Source: Clostridiales bacterium (GTDB lineage: Bacteria; Bacillota; Clostridia; Christensenellales; Borkfalkiaceae). Taken from it: DNA of 64,000 nt. Shown here in pieces: positions 42,677 through 52,541 of the stretch. The position numbers and the translations under genes are program-made. Below the pieces are notes generated by a model. That model was not told the DNA's origin and ran no database searches. It was given only the letters and a program-made list of their open reading frames with translations. The first letter of the stretch is position 1. Each line of letters opens with the position of its first letter. The DNA is taken from positions 62,001 through 126,000 of the forward strand of contig SVHT01000002.1 in the NCBI GenBank assembly GCA_015055615.1. The letters are read 5' to 3'.

Positions 42677-42705
42677 TTGACAATACGCGCGCGACAATAT
42701 ATTAT
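42677..42705 (+). promoter_or_regulatory. SigA-type promoter, distal promoter of the ribosomal operon
   Basis: TTGACA (42677-42682), 17-bp spacer, TATTAT (42700-42705). A short palindrome TACACGTGCGCGTGTA overlaps the expected transcription start. The transcript would run into the second promoter. Confidence 0.75.
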
Positions 42706-42869
42706 TATACACGTGCGCGTGTAGACTTTATTTGTAAATAAGAGGTATAAGCGCGATAAAAAAGGGGAATAATTCGGCTGAAACTTCGCATATATGCCCA
42801 AACCCTTCAAAAAATACGTCCTTTGAAAAAAAAATTCCAAAAAAAGTTAAAAAAAGTGCGTTCAAATGC

Positions 42870-42899
42870 TTGACAATCTATTTACAAATCGGTTATTAT
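42870..42899 (+). promoter_or_regulatory. Main promoter of the S10 operon
   Basis: TTGACA (42870-42875) and TATTAT (42894-42899), 18-bp spacer. Transcription would start near 42906 and give a leader of about 245 bases. Confidence 0.8.
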
Positions 42900-42905
42900 A
42901 AGTAG

Positions 42906-43149
42906 GCTGTGTAAAAACGCGTGTATGGGTTGATACGGGAAGTTACTGTAAATCCAAGGCAAAAGCCGCTTTGGCAGATAATTTCCGTTGACAAAAGTGG
43001 GGGCTAGACTCCTGCGACTAACCGAGGCTTTGCGTAGAAACGCTCGGTCCAAAAAAGAAGAGTGTTTTTATTTTGCAAAAGGCTCGATACACACGGATAG
43101 GTTGACACGGCAAAATAAAATGTTAGTATAAACTAAAAGGAGCAACAAA
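42906..43149 (+). promoter_or_regulatory. Structured leader of the S10 operon
   Basis: Visible helices: an imperfect stem pairing about 42936-42949 with the copy near 42981-42994, with CCAAGGC-AAAA-GCC-TTGG nested in it; ACCGAG/CTCGGT (43021-43026 with 43043-43048); and a perfect 11-bp helix TTTTATTTTGC/GCAAAATAAAA (43066-43076 with 43110-43120). Two short repeats, TATGGGTTGATACGGG (42924-42939) and GATAGGTTGACACGGC (43096-43111), sit at its ends. Probable site of ribosomal-protein feedback; no known Rfam class was recognised. Confidence 0.6.
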
Positions 43150-43449
43150 ATGGCAGTACAGAAAATCAGAATTAAGTTGGCGGCTTATGAGCACGAACTT
43201 GTAGACGAAGCGGCAAGCAGAATCGTTGAAACGATGAAGAAGAGCGGCGCGAAAATCAGCGGTCCGATTCCCCTTCCCACCGAAAGAGAAGTTATCACGA
43301 TTCTTCGTTCCCCCCACAAGTACAAGGATTCCCGCGAGCAGTTCGAAATGAGAACGTATAAGAGAATCATCGACATCTATTCCCCCAACGCAAAATTGCT
43401 TGATTCGATTCACCTCCCCGCAGGCGTTGACATCAAAATCAAGCTCTAA
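43150..43449 (+). CDS. rpsJ: Ribosomal protein S10
   Basis: 30S head protein and, as NusE, an antitermination partner of NusB. The 99-residue protein has [11 protein letters not shown] and [14 protein letters not shown] and the conserved C-terminal V-D-I-K-I-K-L. First gene of the S10-spc-alpha superoperon; the start follows AAAGGAGCAACAAA. Codon use shifts to the highly expressed pattern from here. Confidence 0.98.
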   Translation: MAVQKIRIKLAAYEHELVDEAASRIVETMKKSGAKISGPIPLPTEREVITILRSPHKYKDSREQFEMRTYKRIIDIYSPNAKLLDSIHLPAGVDIKIKL

Positions 43450-43518
43450 TCATCACTAAGCCCAGAAATACTTTCAAAGGTATTCGAAAATAAAATTTTT
43501 AAGGAGTGAACTTTATCA

Positions 43519-44154
43519 ATGAATAAAGCAATCATCGGTCGCAAAGTTGGGATGACCCAAATCTTTGCAGAAGACGGGAAGATGATCCCCGTCACGGTAG
43601 TAGAGGCAGGTCCTTGCCCCGTCGTACAGGTTAAGACGGTTGCAAACGACGGTTACGCAGCGCTCAAGCTCGGTTTCATCGAAGTAAGCGAAAAAGCTCT
43701 TACGAAGCCCGAACTTGGTCAGTTCAAGAAAGCTGGCGTAAAGCCCCACAAGGTATTGAAAGAAATCAGAGTGGACAACGCTGAATCTTTCGCAGTAGGT
43801 ACGGAACTTAAAGCTGACGTGTTTGCGGCAGGGGACAAGGTTGACGTAGCAGGCGTGACGAAAGGTCACGGTTTCACGGGTGTTATCAAGAAGTGGAATC
43901 AACACAGATTGAAGATGACGCACGGTACCGGTCCTGTGCACAGAGAACCCGGTTCTATGGGTCCTATCAGCTCCCCCTCGCGTGTTTTCAAAAACAAGCA
44001 CCTCGCAGGTCAGTACGGTAACGATAACGTAACGATCCAGAACCTTGAAGTTGTTCGCGTAGACCTCAACAGAAACGCGATTTTGATCAAGGGCGCTATC
44101 CCCGGTGCAAAGGGTAGCATCGTTACCATTTCGTCCAGCGTAAAGAGCAAATAA
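43519..44154 (+). CDS. rplC: Ribosomal protein L3
   Basis: 50S assembly initiator near the peptidyl-transferase centre. The 211-residue protein begins A-I-I-G-R-K-V-G-M-T-Q-I-F and contains G-K-G-like T-K-G-H-G-F-T-G-V-I-K-K-W and G-P-V-H-R-E-P-G-S-M-G. Standard length. Start after AAGGAGTGAACTTTATCA. Confidence 0.98.
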   Translation: MNKAIIGRKVGMTQIFAEDGKMIPVTVVEAGPCPVVQVKTVANDGYAALKLGFIEVSEKALTKPELGQFKKAGVKPHKVLKEIRVDNAESFAVGTELKADVFAAGDKVDVAGVTKGHGFTGVIKKWNQHRLKMTHGTGPVHREPGSMGPISSPSRVFKNKHLAGQYGNDNVTIQNLEVVRVDLNRNAILIKGAIPGAKGSIVTISSSVKSK

Positions 44155-44169
44155 GGAGAGTGACAGACA

Positions 44170-44793
44170 ATGGCGGCTATTAAAGTATTAAATATGAAAG
44201 GCTCCGAAGTCGGCAGCATCGAGCTCAACGACAACGTATTCGCAGTAGAATACAACGAGCCTCTGATTCATCAGGCAGTCGTTACCCGTCTTGCAAACGA
44301 AAGACAGGGTACAAAATCCACCCTCACGAGAACGGAAGTCCGCGGCGGCGGTATCAAACCTTGGAGACAGAAAGGCACGGGTCGTGCTCGTCAAGGTTCG
44401 ATCAGAGCACCCCAGTGGATTAAGGGCGGCGTAGTATTCGCACCCAAGTCCCGTGATTTCTCGAAGAAGATGAACGACAAGGCTAAGAAAGCAGCGTTGC
44501 TTTCCGCACTTTCCAAGAAAGTGGCTGACGGCGAATTCATCGTAGTAGACGAATTGACGGTTTCCGCTCCCAAGACGAAAGAAATGGCAGCGTTCGCAAA
44601 AGCGCTCGGCTTGAACAAGACGGCGCTCGTGGTTATGGATAACAACGACGTTAACGTAATCCGCGCGGCTGCAAACCTTCCCAAGGTTGCAACGTTGCCC
44701 CTCGCACAACTTAGCACCTACGAAGTCGTAGTAAATCAGAAGATTGTTATGACGAAGGCGGCGGTTGAGAAATTCCAGGAGGTAAATGGCTAA
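44170..44793 (+). CDS. rplD: Ribosomal protein L4
   Basis: 50S protein lining the exit tunnel. The 207-residue protein has [12 protein letters not shown] and the extended loop [19 protein letters not shown] that reaches the tunnel. In gamma-proteobacteria L4 autoregulates this operon; whether the leader here responds to L4 is not known. TAATG overlap with rplW. Confidence 0.98.
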   Translation: MAAIKVLNMKGSEVGSIELNDNVFAVEYNEPLIHQAVVTRLANERQGTKSTLTRTEVRGGGIKPWRQKGTGRARQGSIRAPQWIKGGVVFAPKSRDFSKKMNDKAKKAALLSALSKKVADGEFIVVDELTVSAPKTKEMAAFAKALGLNKTALVVMDNNDVNVIRAAANLPKVATLPLAQLSTYEVVVNQKIVMTKAAVEKFQEVNG

Positions 44794-45083
44794 TGTTTGC
44801 AGAAGACATCATCATTAAACCCGTCCTTACCGAAAAAGGTTACGACGGTATCGCGGATAAGAAATATACGTTCATCGTAAAGAAAGACGCGAACAAGACG
44901 GAAATCAAACTGGCAGTAGAAAAGATTTTCGGCGTTAAGGTTGCAAGCGTTAACACCGTTACCTGCAAGGGCAAATTGAAGAGAATGGGCAGAAATCAGG
45001 GTTACACGCCTGACCGCAAGAAAGCAATCGTTACGCTGAAAGCGGACAGCAAGTCCATCGAATTCTTCGATTCTTTGACTTAA
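44793..45083 (+). CDS. rplW: Ribosomal protein L23
   Basis: Tunnel-exit protein that docks SRP and trigger factor. The 96-residue protein has [10 protein letters not shown] near the N-terminus and the [15 protein letters not shown] basic loop. It starts within the rplD stop (TAATG). Confidence 0.97.
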   Translation: MFAEDIIIKPVLTEKGYDGIADKKYTFIVKKDANKTEIKLAVEKIFGVKVASVNTVTCKGKLKRMGRNQGYTPDRKKAIVTLKADSKSIEFFDSLT

Positions 45084-45100
45084 TGGAGGAATAAAAGAAA

Positions 45101-45931
45101 ATGGCTATTAAATCGTATAATCCCACCTCGGCAGGTCGCCGTTTCGTAACGGTTCTTACCAACGACGATCTCACGAAAGGTGCTAAGCCCGAAAGATCCT
45201 TGATGCATGACCAGCGTCACAGCGGCGGTCGTAACAACACGGGTCGCATCACCACCAGACACATCGGCGGCGGCAACCGCAGAAAATACCGTATCATCGA
45301 CTTTAAGAGAATTAAAGACGATATCCCCGCAACGGTACAGAGCATTCAGTACGACCCCAACCGTAGCGCGCACATCGCGTTGCTCGTTTACGCAGACGGC
45401 GTAAAATCGTATATTCTTGCTCCCGTTGGTTTGAACGTAGGGGACAAGGTTATGAGCGGTGCAAAAGCAGATATCAAAGTTGGCAACGCATTGCCCCTTG
45501 AAAACATTCCCGTTGGTACGATGGTACACAACATCGAGCTCACCCCCGGTAAGGGCGGTCAGATTGCTCGTTCGGCAGGTATCTCCGCGCAAATCATGGC
45601 AGTTGAAGGTAAGTATGCAACCCTTCGTATGCCTAGTGGCGAAATGAGATACGTGCTCTTGAAGTGCCGCGCGACCATCGGTCAAGTTGGTAACGTAGAC
45701 CACGAACTTGTATCCCTCGGTAAAGCAGGTAAGGCAAGATACCTCGGTTTGAGACCCGAAGTAAGAGGTTCGGTAATGAACCCTGTTGACCACCCTCACG
45801 GCGGTGGTGAAGGTAAGTCTCCTATCGGTCATGCCGGTCCTTTGACGCCTTGGGGCAAACCCGCTCTTGGTTACAAGACGCGTAAGAAGAAGAATGCAAC
45901 CAACAAGTTCATTCTTAAGAGAATTAACTAA
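45101..45931 (+). CDS. rplB: Ribosomal protein L2
   Basis: Core 50S protein near the peptidyl-transferase centre. The 276-residue protein shows [27 protein letters not shown] and the conserved [10 protein letters not shown] (catalytic-centre histidine) with a basic C-terminus. Standard length. SD TGGAGGAATAAAAGAAA. Confidence 0.98.
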   Translation: MAIKSYNPTSAGRRFVTVLTNDDLTKGAKPERSLMHDQRHSGGRNNTGRITTRHIGGGNRRKYRIIDFKRIKDDIPATVQSIQYDPNRSAHIALLVYADGVKSYILAPVGLNVGDKVMSGAKADIKVGNALPLENIPVGTMVHNIELTPGKGGQIARSAGISAQIMAVEGKYATLRMPSGEMRYVLLKCRATIGQVGNVDHELVSLGKAGKARYLGLRPEVRGSVMNPVDHPHGGGEGKSPIGHAGPLTPWGKPALGYKTRKKKNATNKFILKRIN

Positions 45932-45947
45932 TCGGAGGAACTGAAAA

Positions 45948-46223
45948 ATGTCGAGAAGTGTTAAGAAAGGACCTTACGTCGAAGCGAAACTCATGAGCCG
46001 TATTTTGGCTATGAACGCTGCGAACGAAAAGAAAGTTATCAAGACCTGGTCGAGAGCATCCACGATTTTCCCCGATTTCGTAGGTCACACGATTGCTGTA
46101 TACGACGGTCGTAAGCACGTTCCCGTATACGTAACGGAAGATATGATTGGCTGCAAGCTCGGTGAGTTTGCTCCCACGAGAACCTTCCACGGCCATACGG
46201 CAAGAACGACGGGCGGTAAATAA
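45948..46223 (+). CDS. rpsS: Ribosomal protein S19
   Basis: 30S head protein contacting the decoding site. The 91-residue protein begins [10 protein letters not shown] and has the conserved H-N-G-like [10 protein letters not shown] and [11 protein letters not shown]. Standard length; SD CGGAGGAACTGAAAA. Confidence 0.98.
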   Translation: MSRSVKKGPYVEAKLMSRILAMNAANEKKVIKTWSRASTIFPDFVGHTIAVYDGRKHVPVYVTEDMIGCKLGEFAPTRTFHGHTARTTGGK

Positions 46224-46237
46224 GGAGAAATAAGACA

Positions 46238-46642
46238 ATGGCAAGTAATATGAAGAAAAAGACGGAAAGGGTAGCGGCTATCAAAGAAAAGCGCCCCCAC
46301 GCAGTTGCTAAATATATCAGAGTTTCGCCTTACAAAGTAAGAACGGTTCTTGCTTTGATCCGCGGTAAGGATTACAAGGAAGCGAAGGCGATCTTGGATT
46401 ACAGTGTAAACGGTAGCGCGCTTGCGGTTAAGAAAGTTCTTATGTCCGCGGCGGCAAATGCAGAAAATAACATGGGTATGGACAGAAACGACCTCTACGT
46501 TGCAGAATGTTTTGCAGACGGCGGTCAGATGCTCAAGAGAATGCAGCCCGTATCGAAAGGTCGCGGCCACGCAATCTTGAAGAGAACCAGCCACATCACG
46601 GTTATTTTGGACGTTAAAAAATTGGAAGGAGAAGATAAATAA
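46238..46642 (+). CDS. rplV: Ribosomal protein L22
   Basis: 50S protein with a long beta hairpin in the exit tunnel. The 134-residue protein has [20 protein letters not shown] and the hairpin tip [15 protein letters not shown]. An N-terminal extension of about 20 basic residues precedes the core. TAATG overlap with rpsC. Confidence 0.97.
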   Translation: MASNMKKKTERVAAIKEKRPHAVAKYIRVSPYKVRTVLALIRGKDYKEAKAILDYSVNGSALAVKKVLMSAAANAENNMGMDRNDLYVAECFADGGQMLKRMQPVSKGRGHAILKRTSHITVILDVKKLEGEDK

Positions 46643-47304
46643 TGGGACAGAAAGTTAATCCTCATGGTTTGAGAGTCGGCATTATCAAAGACTGGAATAC
46701 CACTTGGTATGCAGACAAGAAAGAATTCTCCAAATTCCTTAAAGAAGACAACGTAATTCGTACCTTCTTGAAGAAGAAGTACTACGCAGCGGCAATCAGC
46801 AAAATTTTGATTGAAAGAGCAGCTGCAAGAATCGTTGTAACGATCTACACGGCTCGTCCCGGCGTTATCATCGGTAAGGGCGGCGCAGAAGTAGAAGTTA
46901 TCAAGAAAGACCTTGCGAAACTTACGAACGGTAAAGCAATCAGCATCAACATTACCGAAGTAAGAAAGCCCGATTGCGACGCGCAGCTCGTAGCAGAAGG
47001 CGTTGCAGCGCAGCTTGAAAAGCGTATGTCTTTCAGACGTTGTATGAAACAGGCAATCGGCCGTTCGATGAGAGCTGGTTGCAAGGGTATCAAAATGATG
47101 GTTAGCGGTCGTCTTGACGGCGCTGAAATCGCAAGAAGCGAAAGCTATCACGAAGGTTCTATTCCCCTTCAAACGCTTCGCGCGGACATCGATTACGGGT
47201 TTGCAGAAGCTCACACGACGTTTGGTATGATCGGCGTTAAGTGCTGGATCTACAAGGGCGAAGTTATTAAGGCTGCGAAGAAATCCGAAGGAGGCGAACA
47301 GTAA
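46642..47304 (+). CDS. rpsC: Ribosomal protein S3
   Basis: 30S head protein at the mRNA entry site, with helicase activity. The 220-residue protein starts [10 protein letters not shown], has the KH motif [10 protein letters not shown] and the C-terminal A-E-I-A-R-S-E-S-Y segment. Starts inside the rplV stop and ends in TAATG with rplP. Confidence 0.98.
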   Translation: MGQKVNPHGLRVGIIKDWNTTWYADKKEFSKFLKEDNVIRTFLKKKYYAAAISKILIERAAARIVVTIYTARPGVIIGKGGAEVEVIKKDLAKLTNGKAISINITEVRKPDCDAQLVAEGVAAQLEKRMSFRRCMKQAIGRSMRAGCKGIKMMVSGRLDGAEIARSESYHEGSIPLQTLRADIDYGFAEAHTTFGMIGVKCWIYKGEVIKAAKKSEGGEQ

Positions 47305-47759
47305 TGTTAATTCCCAAGAGAGTAAAAAGACGTAGACAGCATCGCGGTACGATGAAGGGTAAGGCACAGAAGGGTAACGTAATCGCATACGGCGACTACG
47401 GTCTTGTATCCGAAGAACTTGGCTGGATCAAATCCAACCAAATCGAAGCTGCCCGTATCGCAATGACGAGATTCATCAAGCGTGGCGGTAAAGTATGGAT
47501 TGACATCTTCCCCCACAAGCCTATCACGAAGAAACCTGCTGAAACGCGTATGGGTTCCGGTAAAGGTTCGGTAGAATACTGGGTAGCAGTTGTAAAACCC
47601 GGTCGCGTAATGTTCGAAATGTCGGGCGTTAGCGAAGAAGTAGCAAGAGAAGCTATGCGTCTTGCGTCGCACAAGCTTCCCGTAAAGTGCAAGTTTGTTA
47701 AGAAAGAAGTGGTTGCAGAAGTAGAAGCTCCCGCAACGACTGAAGGCGGTGAACAATAA
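47304..47759 (+). CDS. rplP: Ribosomal protein L16 with short C-terminal tail
   Basis: 50S protein near the A site. The 151-residue protein has [22 protein letters not shown] and the conserved [10 protein letters not shown]. It is about 12 residues longer than usual, ending in an acidic Glu/Ala/Thr tail. TAATG overlap with rpmC. Confidence 0.97.
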   Translation: MLIPKRVKRRRQHRGTMKGKAQKGNVIAYGDYGLVSEELGWIKSNQIEAARIAMTRFIKRGGKVWIDIFPHKPITKKPAETRMGSGKGSVEYWVAVVKPGRVMFEMSGVSEEVAREAMRLASHKLPVKCKFVKKEVVAEVEAPATTEGGEQ

Positions 47760-47953
47760 TGAAAGCTAAAGAAGTGAAAGAGATGACGAACGAAGAGCTC
47801 GCGAAGAAACTCGCAGAACTCAAGAGTGAACTTTTTAACCTTCGTTTCCGTGCAGAAGCCGGCCAGCTTGAAAACCCCGTTTCCATCAGAACCTGCAAGA
47901 GAGACATCGCTCGCGTGAACACGGAAATCCGTGCGAGAGAACTCAAGGCGTAA
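47759..47953 (+). CDS. rpmC: Ribosomal protein L29
   Basis: 50S tunnel-exit protein. The 64-residue helical hairpin has E-M-T-N-E-E-L and L-F-N-L-R-F-R-A-E-A-G-Q, the latter characteristic of the family. Tightly coupled to rplP. Confidence 0.97.
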   Translation: MKAKEVKEMTNEELAKKLAELKSELFNLRFRAEAGQLENPVSIRTCKRDIARVNTEIRARELKA

Positions 47954-47971
47954 CATCGGAGGACAACAATC

Positions 47972-48226
47972 ATGGAAAGAAATTTGAGAAAAGAAAGAGT
48001 AGGGCTTGTTGTATCCGATAAAATGGATAAAACGGTTATCGTTCTTGTGAGCGATAAGAGCAAGCACCCGCTTTACAAGAAGACCATCACGACGAGTAAG
48101 CGTTATAAGGCGCACGACGAAAACAACGAATGCGGCATCGGCGATACCGTACGTATCGTTGAAACGAGAAAGCTCAGCAAAGACAAGAACTGGCGTGTTG
48201 CTGAAATCGTCGAAAAGGCGAAGTAA
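47972..48226 (+). CDS. rpsQ: Ribosomal protein S17
   Basis: 30S primary-binding OB-fold protein. The 84-residue protein has [15 protein letters not shown] and [16 protein letters not shown]. Standard length; SD CGGAGGACAACAATC. Confidence 0.97.
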   Translation: MERNLRKERVGLVVSDKMDKTVIVLVSDKSKHPLYKKTITTSKRYKAHDENNECGIGDTVRIVETRKLSKDKNWRVAEIVEKAK

Positions 48227-48245
48227 TTAAGGAGGACGACAGATT

Positions 48246-48614
48246 ATGATACAACCTCAAAGCAGATTGAAAGTAGCTGATAACAGCGGTGCAAAAGAGA
48301 TTATGTGTATTAGAGTATTGGGCGGCTCCTTCCGTAAAACCGGTAACATCGGCGACGTAATCGTTGCGTCTGTAAAGACGGCTACGCCCGGCGGCGCAGT
48401 TAAGAAAGGCGACGTTGTAAAGGCGGTTATCGTAAGAAGCGCAAGCGGCGTTAGAAGAGCAGACGGTACGTTCGTTAAATTTGACGAAAACGCAGCCGTA
48501 ATCATCGACGCGCAGAAACAACCCAAGGGTACGCGTATCTTTGGGCCGATCGCGAGAGAATTGAGAGATAAGGACTACATGAAGATTATCTCCCTTGCTC
48601 CCGAAGTACTGTAA
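48246..48614 (+). CDS. rplN: Ribosomal protein L14
   Basis: 50S protein and binding site of the silencing factor RsfS. The 122-residue beta barrel begins [16 protein letters not shown] and ends [10 protein letters not shown]. Starts the spc part of the superoperon. SD AGGAGGACGACAGATT. Confidence 0.98.
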   Translation: MIQPQSRLKVADNSGAKEIMCIRVLGGSFRKTGNIGDVIVASVKTATPGGAVKKGDVVKAVIVRSASGVRRADGTFVKFDENAAVIIDAQKQPKGTRIFGPIARELRDKDYMKIISLAPEVL

Positions 48615-48635
48615 TTGGTCAGGAGGACTACAACA

Positions 48636-49073
48636 ATGAACGTAAAAGTAAATGATAACGTACTTGTAATTGCCGGTAAAGATAAAGGCGTACAGGGAAA
48701 AGTCCTTGCCACGTCCCCTAAGGCAAATACGGTAACGGTGGAAGGTGTTCGTATTCAGAAGAAACACCAGAAAGCAAGAAGAGCAAACGAAACGAGCAAG
48801 ATCGCAGAAGTTCCCGGCGCAATCGACGTTTCCAACGTAATGGTAGTATGCCCTACGTGCGGCAAGCCGACGAGAGTACACCATAACGTAGTAGACGGCA
48901 AGAAGGTTCGCGTATGCGCTTGCGGTGGCGTTCTCGACAAGGCATATTCCAAGAAGGCTGCTGCAAAAGCTGCGGCTGCTGCGGAAGAAGCACCCAAGAA
49001 GAGAACGAGAAAGCGTGCGGCTAAGACGGAAGCTCCCGTTGAAACGCCTGCTGAAACCACGGAAAACAACTAA
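48636..49073 (+). CDS. rplX: Ribosomal protein L24 with Ala/Lys-rich C-terminal extension
   Basis: 50S assembly initiator. ATG 48636 follows CAGGAGGACTACAACA. The 145-residue protein has the KOW motif V-I-A-G-K-D-K-G-V-Q-G-K-V and a C4 zinc-ribbon-like pair (C-P-T-C-G and C-A-C-G). Residues from about 105 to the end form an Ala/Lys/Glu-rich tail absent from the usual 100-residue L24, suggesting a disordered extension. Confidence 0.95.
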   Translation: MNVKVNDNVLVIAGKDKGVQGKVLATSPKANTVTVEGVRIQKKHQKARRANETSKIAEVPGAIDVSNVMVVCPTCGKPTRVHHNVVDGKKVRVCACGGVLDKAYSKKAAAKAAAAAEEAPKKRTRKRAAKTEAPVETPAETTENN

Positions 49074-49087
49074 CGAGGTAAGTTAAA

Positions 49088-49645
49088 ATGGCAGAAAAAG
49101 TTTATAAGAATAGAGTTAAAGAAAAGTACGAAAAAGAAGTCGTACCTTATCTTATGAAGAAATTCGGATACAAATCCGTAATGGAATGCCCTAGACTCGT
49201 TAAGATTGTTATCAACACGGGCCTTGGCGATATCAAAGACAACGCGAAATCCATTCAGATGACCGAAAACGAAATCAAATTGATTTCCGGTCAAAAACCT
49301 ATCTTGACGAAGGCGAAGAAATCCGTCGCAAACTTCAAGGTAAGAGAAGGACAGACCGTTGGTATCAAAGTAACCCTTCGTGGCGAAAGAATGTACAACT
49401 TCTATGACAAGTTCGTATCCATCGCGCTTCCCAGACTCCGCGACTTCCGCGGTGTATCGGACAAAGCGTTTGACGGACGCGGCAACTACTCGGTAGGTTT
49501 GAAAGAACAATTGATCTTCCCCGAAATCACGTACGATCAGGTAGAAAAGATCAGAGGTATGGACGTAGCAATCGTTACGACCGCAAACACCGATGAAGAG
49601 GCAAGAGAGCTTTTGAAAGCGCTCGGTATGCCTTTCAAAAAGTAA
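49088..49645 (+). CDS. rplE: Ribosomal protein L5
   Basis: 50S central protuberance protein binding 5S rRNA. The 185-residue protein contains K-I-V-I-N-T-G-L-G and [17 protein letters not shown] and the R-D-F-R-G-V loop. Standard length; SD ACGAGGTAAGTTAAA. Confidence 0.97.
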   Translation: MAEKVYKNRVKEKYEKEVVPYLMKKFGYKSVMECPRLVKIVINTGLGDIKDNAKSIQMTENEIKLISGQKPILTKAKKSVANFKVREGQTVGIKVTLRGERMYNFYDKFVSIALPRLRDFRGVSDKAFDGRGNYSVGLKEQLIFPEITYDQVEKIRGMDVAIVTTANTDEEARELLKALGMPFKK

Positions 49646-49657
49646 GGAGAAACGAAC

Positions 49658-49843
49658 ATGGCAAAGAAGTCAATGATTAATAAACAGCAAAAGACGCCTA
49701 AGTTCTCGACGAGAGCTTATACGAGATGCAGCATCTGCGGAAGACCTCACGCGGTTTTGAGAAAGTACGGTGTATGCCGTATTTGCTTCCGTAACCTTGC
49801 GTACAAGGGAGAAATTCCCGGCGTTAAGAAGTCGAGCTGGTAA
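49658..49843 (+). CDS. rpsN: Ribosomal protein S14, zinc-binding type Z
   Basis: 30S head protein. The 61-residue form has C-S-I-C (Cys24, 27) and C-R-I-C (Cys40, 43), the zinc-binding C+ paralogue, rather than the longer zinc-free one. R-C-S-I-C-G-R-P-H and W at the C-terminus are conserved. Confidence 0.98.
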   Translation: MAKKSMINKQQKTPKFSTRAYTRCSICGRPHAVLRKYGVCRICFRNLAYKGEIPGVKKSSW

Positions 49844-49858
49844 TAGGAGGTAAAAGAA

Positions 49859-50248
49859 ATGACGGATCCTATCGCAGATATGCTTACTAGAATTAGAAAC
49901 GCGATCACGGCTAACAAGGAAACGGTGGAAATCCCCGCTTCCAACGAAAAGAAAGCTATTGCTGAAATCCTTGCAAACGAGGGTTGGGTAAAGGACGTTA
50001 AGATCGTAGAAGACGGTTACAACGGCAAGATCGCAATTACGCTTAAATACAACGACAAGAAGTCGGTTATCACCGGTTTGCAGAGAGTATCCAAGCCCGG
50101 CTTGCGTACGTATGCAGGCGTTGATAACATGCCCAGAGTACTCGGTGGTTTCGGTACGGTTATTCTGTCCACGAACAAGGGTATTATGACGGGTAAGAAG
50201 GCAAAGGCAGCCAACGTAGGCGGCGAAGTCCTTTGCTACGTCTGGTAA
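49859..50248 (+). CDS. rpsH: Ribosomal protein S8
   Basis: 30S platform protein and known autoregulator of spc-type operons. The 129-residue protein starts [13 protein letters not shown] and has G-I-M-T-G-K-K-A and C-Y-V-W at the end. No S8 binding mimic was recognised in the gap before rplE. Confidence 0.97.
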   Translation: MTDPIADMLTRIRNAITANKETVEIPASNEKKAIAEILANEGWVKDVKIVEDGYNGKIAITLKYNDKKSVITGLQRVSKPGLRTYAGVDNMPRVLGGFGTVILSTNKGIMTGKKAKAANVGGEVLCYVW

Positions 50249-50265
50249 TAGGGAGGTAATGGACA

Positions 50266-50814
50266 ATGTCGAGAATCGGTAAAATGCCCATCGCGCTTCC
50301 CGCGGGCGTTGAAGTTAAATTTGCAGACGGTATCGTAACGGTTAAGGGCCCCAAAGGCACGCTCAGCCGCGAAATCGTAGGCAACATCGGTATTGAAGTT
50401 GAAGGCGCTACCCTTTTGGTAAAGGCGCTTGACGACAAGGCAGATACCAACGCAAAACATGGCTTGTATCGTGCGCTCCTCAACGGTATGGTTACGGGCG
50501 TATCCGCAGGCTTTGTAAAGTCGTTGGAAGTAAAAGGTGTAGGTTGGAAAGCTGCCGTTCAGGGCAACAAGCTTGTTTTGAACGTAGGTTTCTCCCACCC
50601 TGTAGAAATTGTAGCACCCGAAGGCATCAAGTTTGAGTGCCCTACGCTGACGGAAGTAAACGTTTCCGGTATCAGCAAGGAACTCGTTGGTCAGACGGCG
50701 GCGAACATCCGGAAAGTAAGACTTCCCGAACCTTATCACGGATACGGTATTCGTTACAAGGGCGAATACGTTGAACATAAGGAAGGTAAGACCTCCGGTA
50801 AAGGTAAGAAATAA
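50266..50814 (+). CDS. rplF: Ribosomal protein L6
   Basis: 50S protein at the factor-binding site. The 182-residue protein starts S-R-I-G-K-M-P-I-A-L-P and has the second-domain motif P-E-P-Y-H-G-Y-G-I-R-Y. SD GGGAGGTAATGGACA. Confidence 0.97.
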   Translation: MSRIGKMPIALPAGVEVKFADGIVTVKGPKGTLSREIVGNIGIEVEGATLLVKALDDKADTNAKHGLYRALLNGMVTGVSAGFVKSLEVKGVGWKAAVQGNKLVLNVGFSHPVEIVAPEGIKFECPTLTEVNVSGISKELVGQTAANIRKVRLPEPYHGYGIRYKGEYVEHKEGKTSGKGKK

Positions 50815-50827
50815 GGAGCGTTAAAGT

Positions 50828-51211
50828 ATGATTACTAAAATTGATAAAAATGCAGTCAGACAGAGACGCCACGCACGCGTCAGAAAGACGATTACGGGTA
50901 CGGCAGAAGCTCCCCGTATGAACGTTTACAGAAGTCTGAACCACATCTACGTACAGATTATCGACGATCGTAAGGGCAACGAAAAGGGTGGTGTAACCAT
51001 CGCTGCTGCGTCCACGATGGATAAAGCTGTAAAGGAAAAAATTGCAGGCTTGAACAAGACGGAAGCTGCTAAGGTTGTCGGCGCGGTTGCTGCTGAAAGA
51101 GCAATGGCAAAAGGCGTTCAGGCAGTCGTATTCGACAGAGGCGGTTACCTCTACACGGGACGTGTTAAGGCAGTCGCAGACGGCGCAAGAGAAGCCGGAC
51201 TTAAATTCTAA
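50828..51211 (+). CDS. rplR: Ribosomal protein L18
   Basis: 50S protein binding 5S rRNA. The 127-residue protein has [24 protein letters not shown] and [13 protein letters not shown]. Standard length. Confidence 0.97.
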   Translation: MITKIDKNAVRQRRHARVRKTITGTAEAPRMNVYRSLNHIYVQIIDDRKGNEKGGVTIAAASTMDKAVKEKIAGLNKTEAAKVVGAVAAERAMAKGVQAVVFDRGGYLYTGRVKAVADGAREAGLKF

Positions 51212-51223
51212 GGAGTGGGTACA

Positions 51224-51751
51224 ATGGCAGACGAAAAAAGAGAAAGAAGACCTCAAAGAAGACAGGCTGAAGACGACGGGCTGATCAAAAAGCTTATCGA
51301 AGTTAACCGTGTAACGAAGGTTGTAAAGGGTGGTAAAAACATGCGCTTTGCAGCTCTCGTAATCGTAGGCGACGGCAAGGGCAAGATCGGCGTAGCTACG
51401 GGTAAAGCAAAAGAAGTTCCCGAAGCAATCGAAAAGGCTACTTTGAGAGCAAAGAAAAACATGGTTTCCGTATCCATCGTAGACAACACGATCCCTCACA
51501 TGATCGTTGGTAAATTCGGCCGCGGCGCAGTTTTGATGATGCCCGCTGAAGAAGGTACCGGTGTTATCGCAGGCGGTCCCGTTCGTGCGGTTATGGAAGC
51601 AGTTGGTATCAAGAACATCAGAACGAAATCCCACGGTAGCCAGAACCCTGGTAACTGCGTAAAGGCAGCTATCGAAGGTTTGAAAGAGCTGAAATCTGTT
51701 GAACAGGTAGCAGCGCTTCGCGGCAAAACCGTAGAAGAAATTCTGAGCTAA
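51224..51751 (+). CDS. rpsE: Ribosomal protein S5
   Basis: 30S protein at the mRNA entry site; fidelity (ram) mutations occur here. ATG 51224 follows AAGGAGTGGGTACA; a GTG nine bases upstream overlaps the Shine-Dalgarno and is less likely. The 175-residue protein has [12 protein letters not shown] and V-A-A-L-R-G-K-T near the C-terminus. An N-terminal charged stretch of about 20 residues precedes the core. Confidence 0.96.
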   Translation: MADEKRERRPQRRQAEDDGLIKKLIEVNRVTKVVKGGKNMRFAALVIVGDGKGKIGVATGKAKEVPEAIEKATLRAKKNMVSVSIVDNTIPHMIVGKFGRGAVLMMPAEEGTGVIAGGPVRAVMEAVGIKNIRTKSHGSQNPGNCVKAAIEGLKELKSVEQVAALRGKTVEEILS

Positions 51752-51770
51752 GAGACGGAGGAATAAGACA

Positions 51771-51950
51771 ATGGCAAAAATTAAAGTAACGCTTGTAAAG
51801 AGCACGATCGGTCAGATCGAATCCGTAAAAGCTACTGTAGCGGCGCTTGGTCTTAAAAAGATCCGTTCTTCGAAAGAACTTGAGGATACCCCCGCAATTC
51901 AGGGTATGGTTGCGAAGGTTAAGCACCTCGTGAAAGTAGAAAATATCTAA
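51771..51950 (+). CDS. rpmD: Ribosomal protein L30
   Basis: A 59-residue 50S protein. The sequence begins M-A-K-I-K-V-T-L-V-K-S-T-I-G and continues with A-L-G-L-K-K-I and V-K-H-L-V-K-V, typical of L30. SD CGGAGGAATAAGACA. Between rpsE and rplO as expected. Confidence 0.96.
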   Translation: MAKIKVTLVKSTIGQIESVKATVAALGLKKIRSSKELEDTPAIQGMVAKVKHLVKVENI

Positions 51951-51961
51951 GGAGATTTATC

Positions 51962-52408
51962 ATGAGAATAGATACTCTTTCTCCCGCACAGGGAGCTACC
52001 AAAGCGACCAAGAGACTCGGTCGTGGTATCGGTTCGGGTACGGGTAAAACGTCCGGTAAGGGCCACAAAGGTCAGTGGGCTCGTTCCGGCGGTGGCGTAC
52101 GTCCCGGTTTTGAAGGCGGTCAGATGCCTATCGCTCGCCGTGTACCTAAGAGAGGTTTCAACCACGTAGGCAAGAAAGTATACGTGATCGTAAACCTTTC
52201 CGACCTTGCAGAACTTCCTGCAGGTACGGTTGTAGACTACGGTTTCGTGATGGAAAACGGCCTTGCTAAAGAGGTTAAAAACAACAGCGGTTTGAAGGTT
52301 TTGGGCAACGGCGAACTCAAAGTTGCGCTTACCGTAAAGGCAGCTAAATTCTCCGAATCCGCAAAAGCGGCTATCGAAGCTGCAAAAGGCACGGCGGAGA
52401 TCATTTAA
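51962..52408 (+). CDS. rplO: Ribosomal protein L15
   Basis: 50S assembly protein. The 148-residue protein begins L-S-P-A-Q-G-A-T-K-A-T-K-R-L-G-R-G-I-G-S with the Gly/Arg-rich extension typical of L15, then R-R-V-P-K-R-G-F-N-H. Followed by a hairpin and secY. Confidence 0.97.
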   Translation: MRIDTLSPAQGATKATKRLGRGIGSGTGKTSGKGHKGQWARSGGGVRPGFEGGQMPIARRVPKRGFNHVGKKVYVIVNLSDLAELPAGTVVDYGFVMENGLAKEVKNNSGLKVLGNGELKVALTVKAAKFSESAKAAIEAAKGTAEII

Positions 52409-52424
52409 CAAGGAATTTGTGACA

Positions 52425-52452
52425 CGGAAAATCGCGCCTTTGCGGTTTTCCG
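52425..52452 (+). terminator. Hairpin between rplO and secY, possible attenuator
   Basis: An 11-bp stem (52425-52435 with 52442-52452; one G-U) without a T-run. It may slow polymerase or block RNase processing so that secY and downstream genes are expressed below ribosomal-protein level; secY begins 90 bases later. Confidence 0.55.
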
Positions 52453-52541
52453 CTGTTCGCATTATTTCTCCCCAGACGTATTTTGTTTATCATAAGACGG
52501 TACATGAAATACGTGAAAAATAAAATCAAACGGAGAAAAAA

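Larger units (their letters stand above)
42503..43149 (+). other. 647-base intergenic region before the ribosomal superoperon
   Basis: Contains the terminator of the sigma/anti-sigma operon (42620-42664), a promoter at 42677-42705 followed by an A/T-rich stretch with no recognisable gene, the main rpsJ promoter at 42870-42899, and a structured leader. Short frames inside (for example a 10-codon one near 42793) lack ribosome-binding sites. No tRNA or known ncRNA was recognised. Confidence 0.7.
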
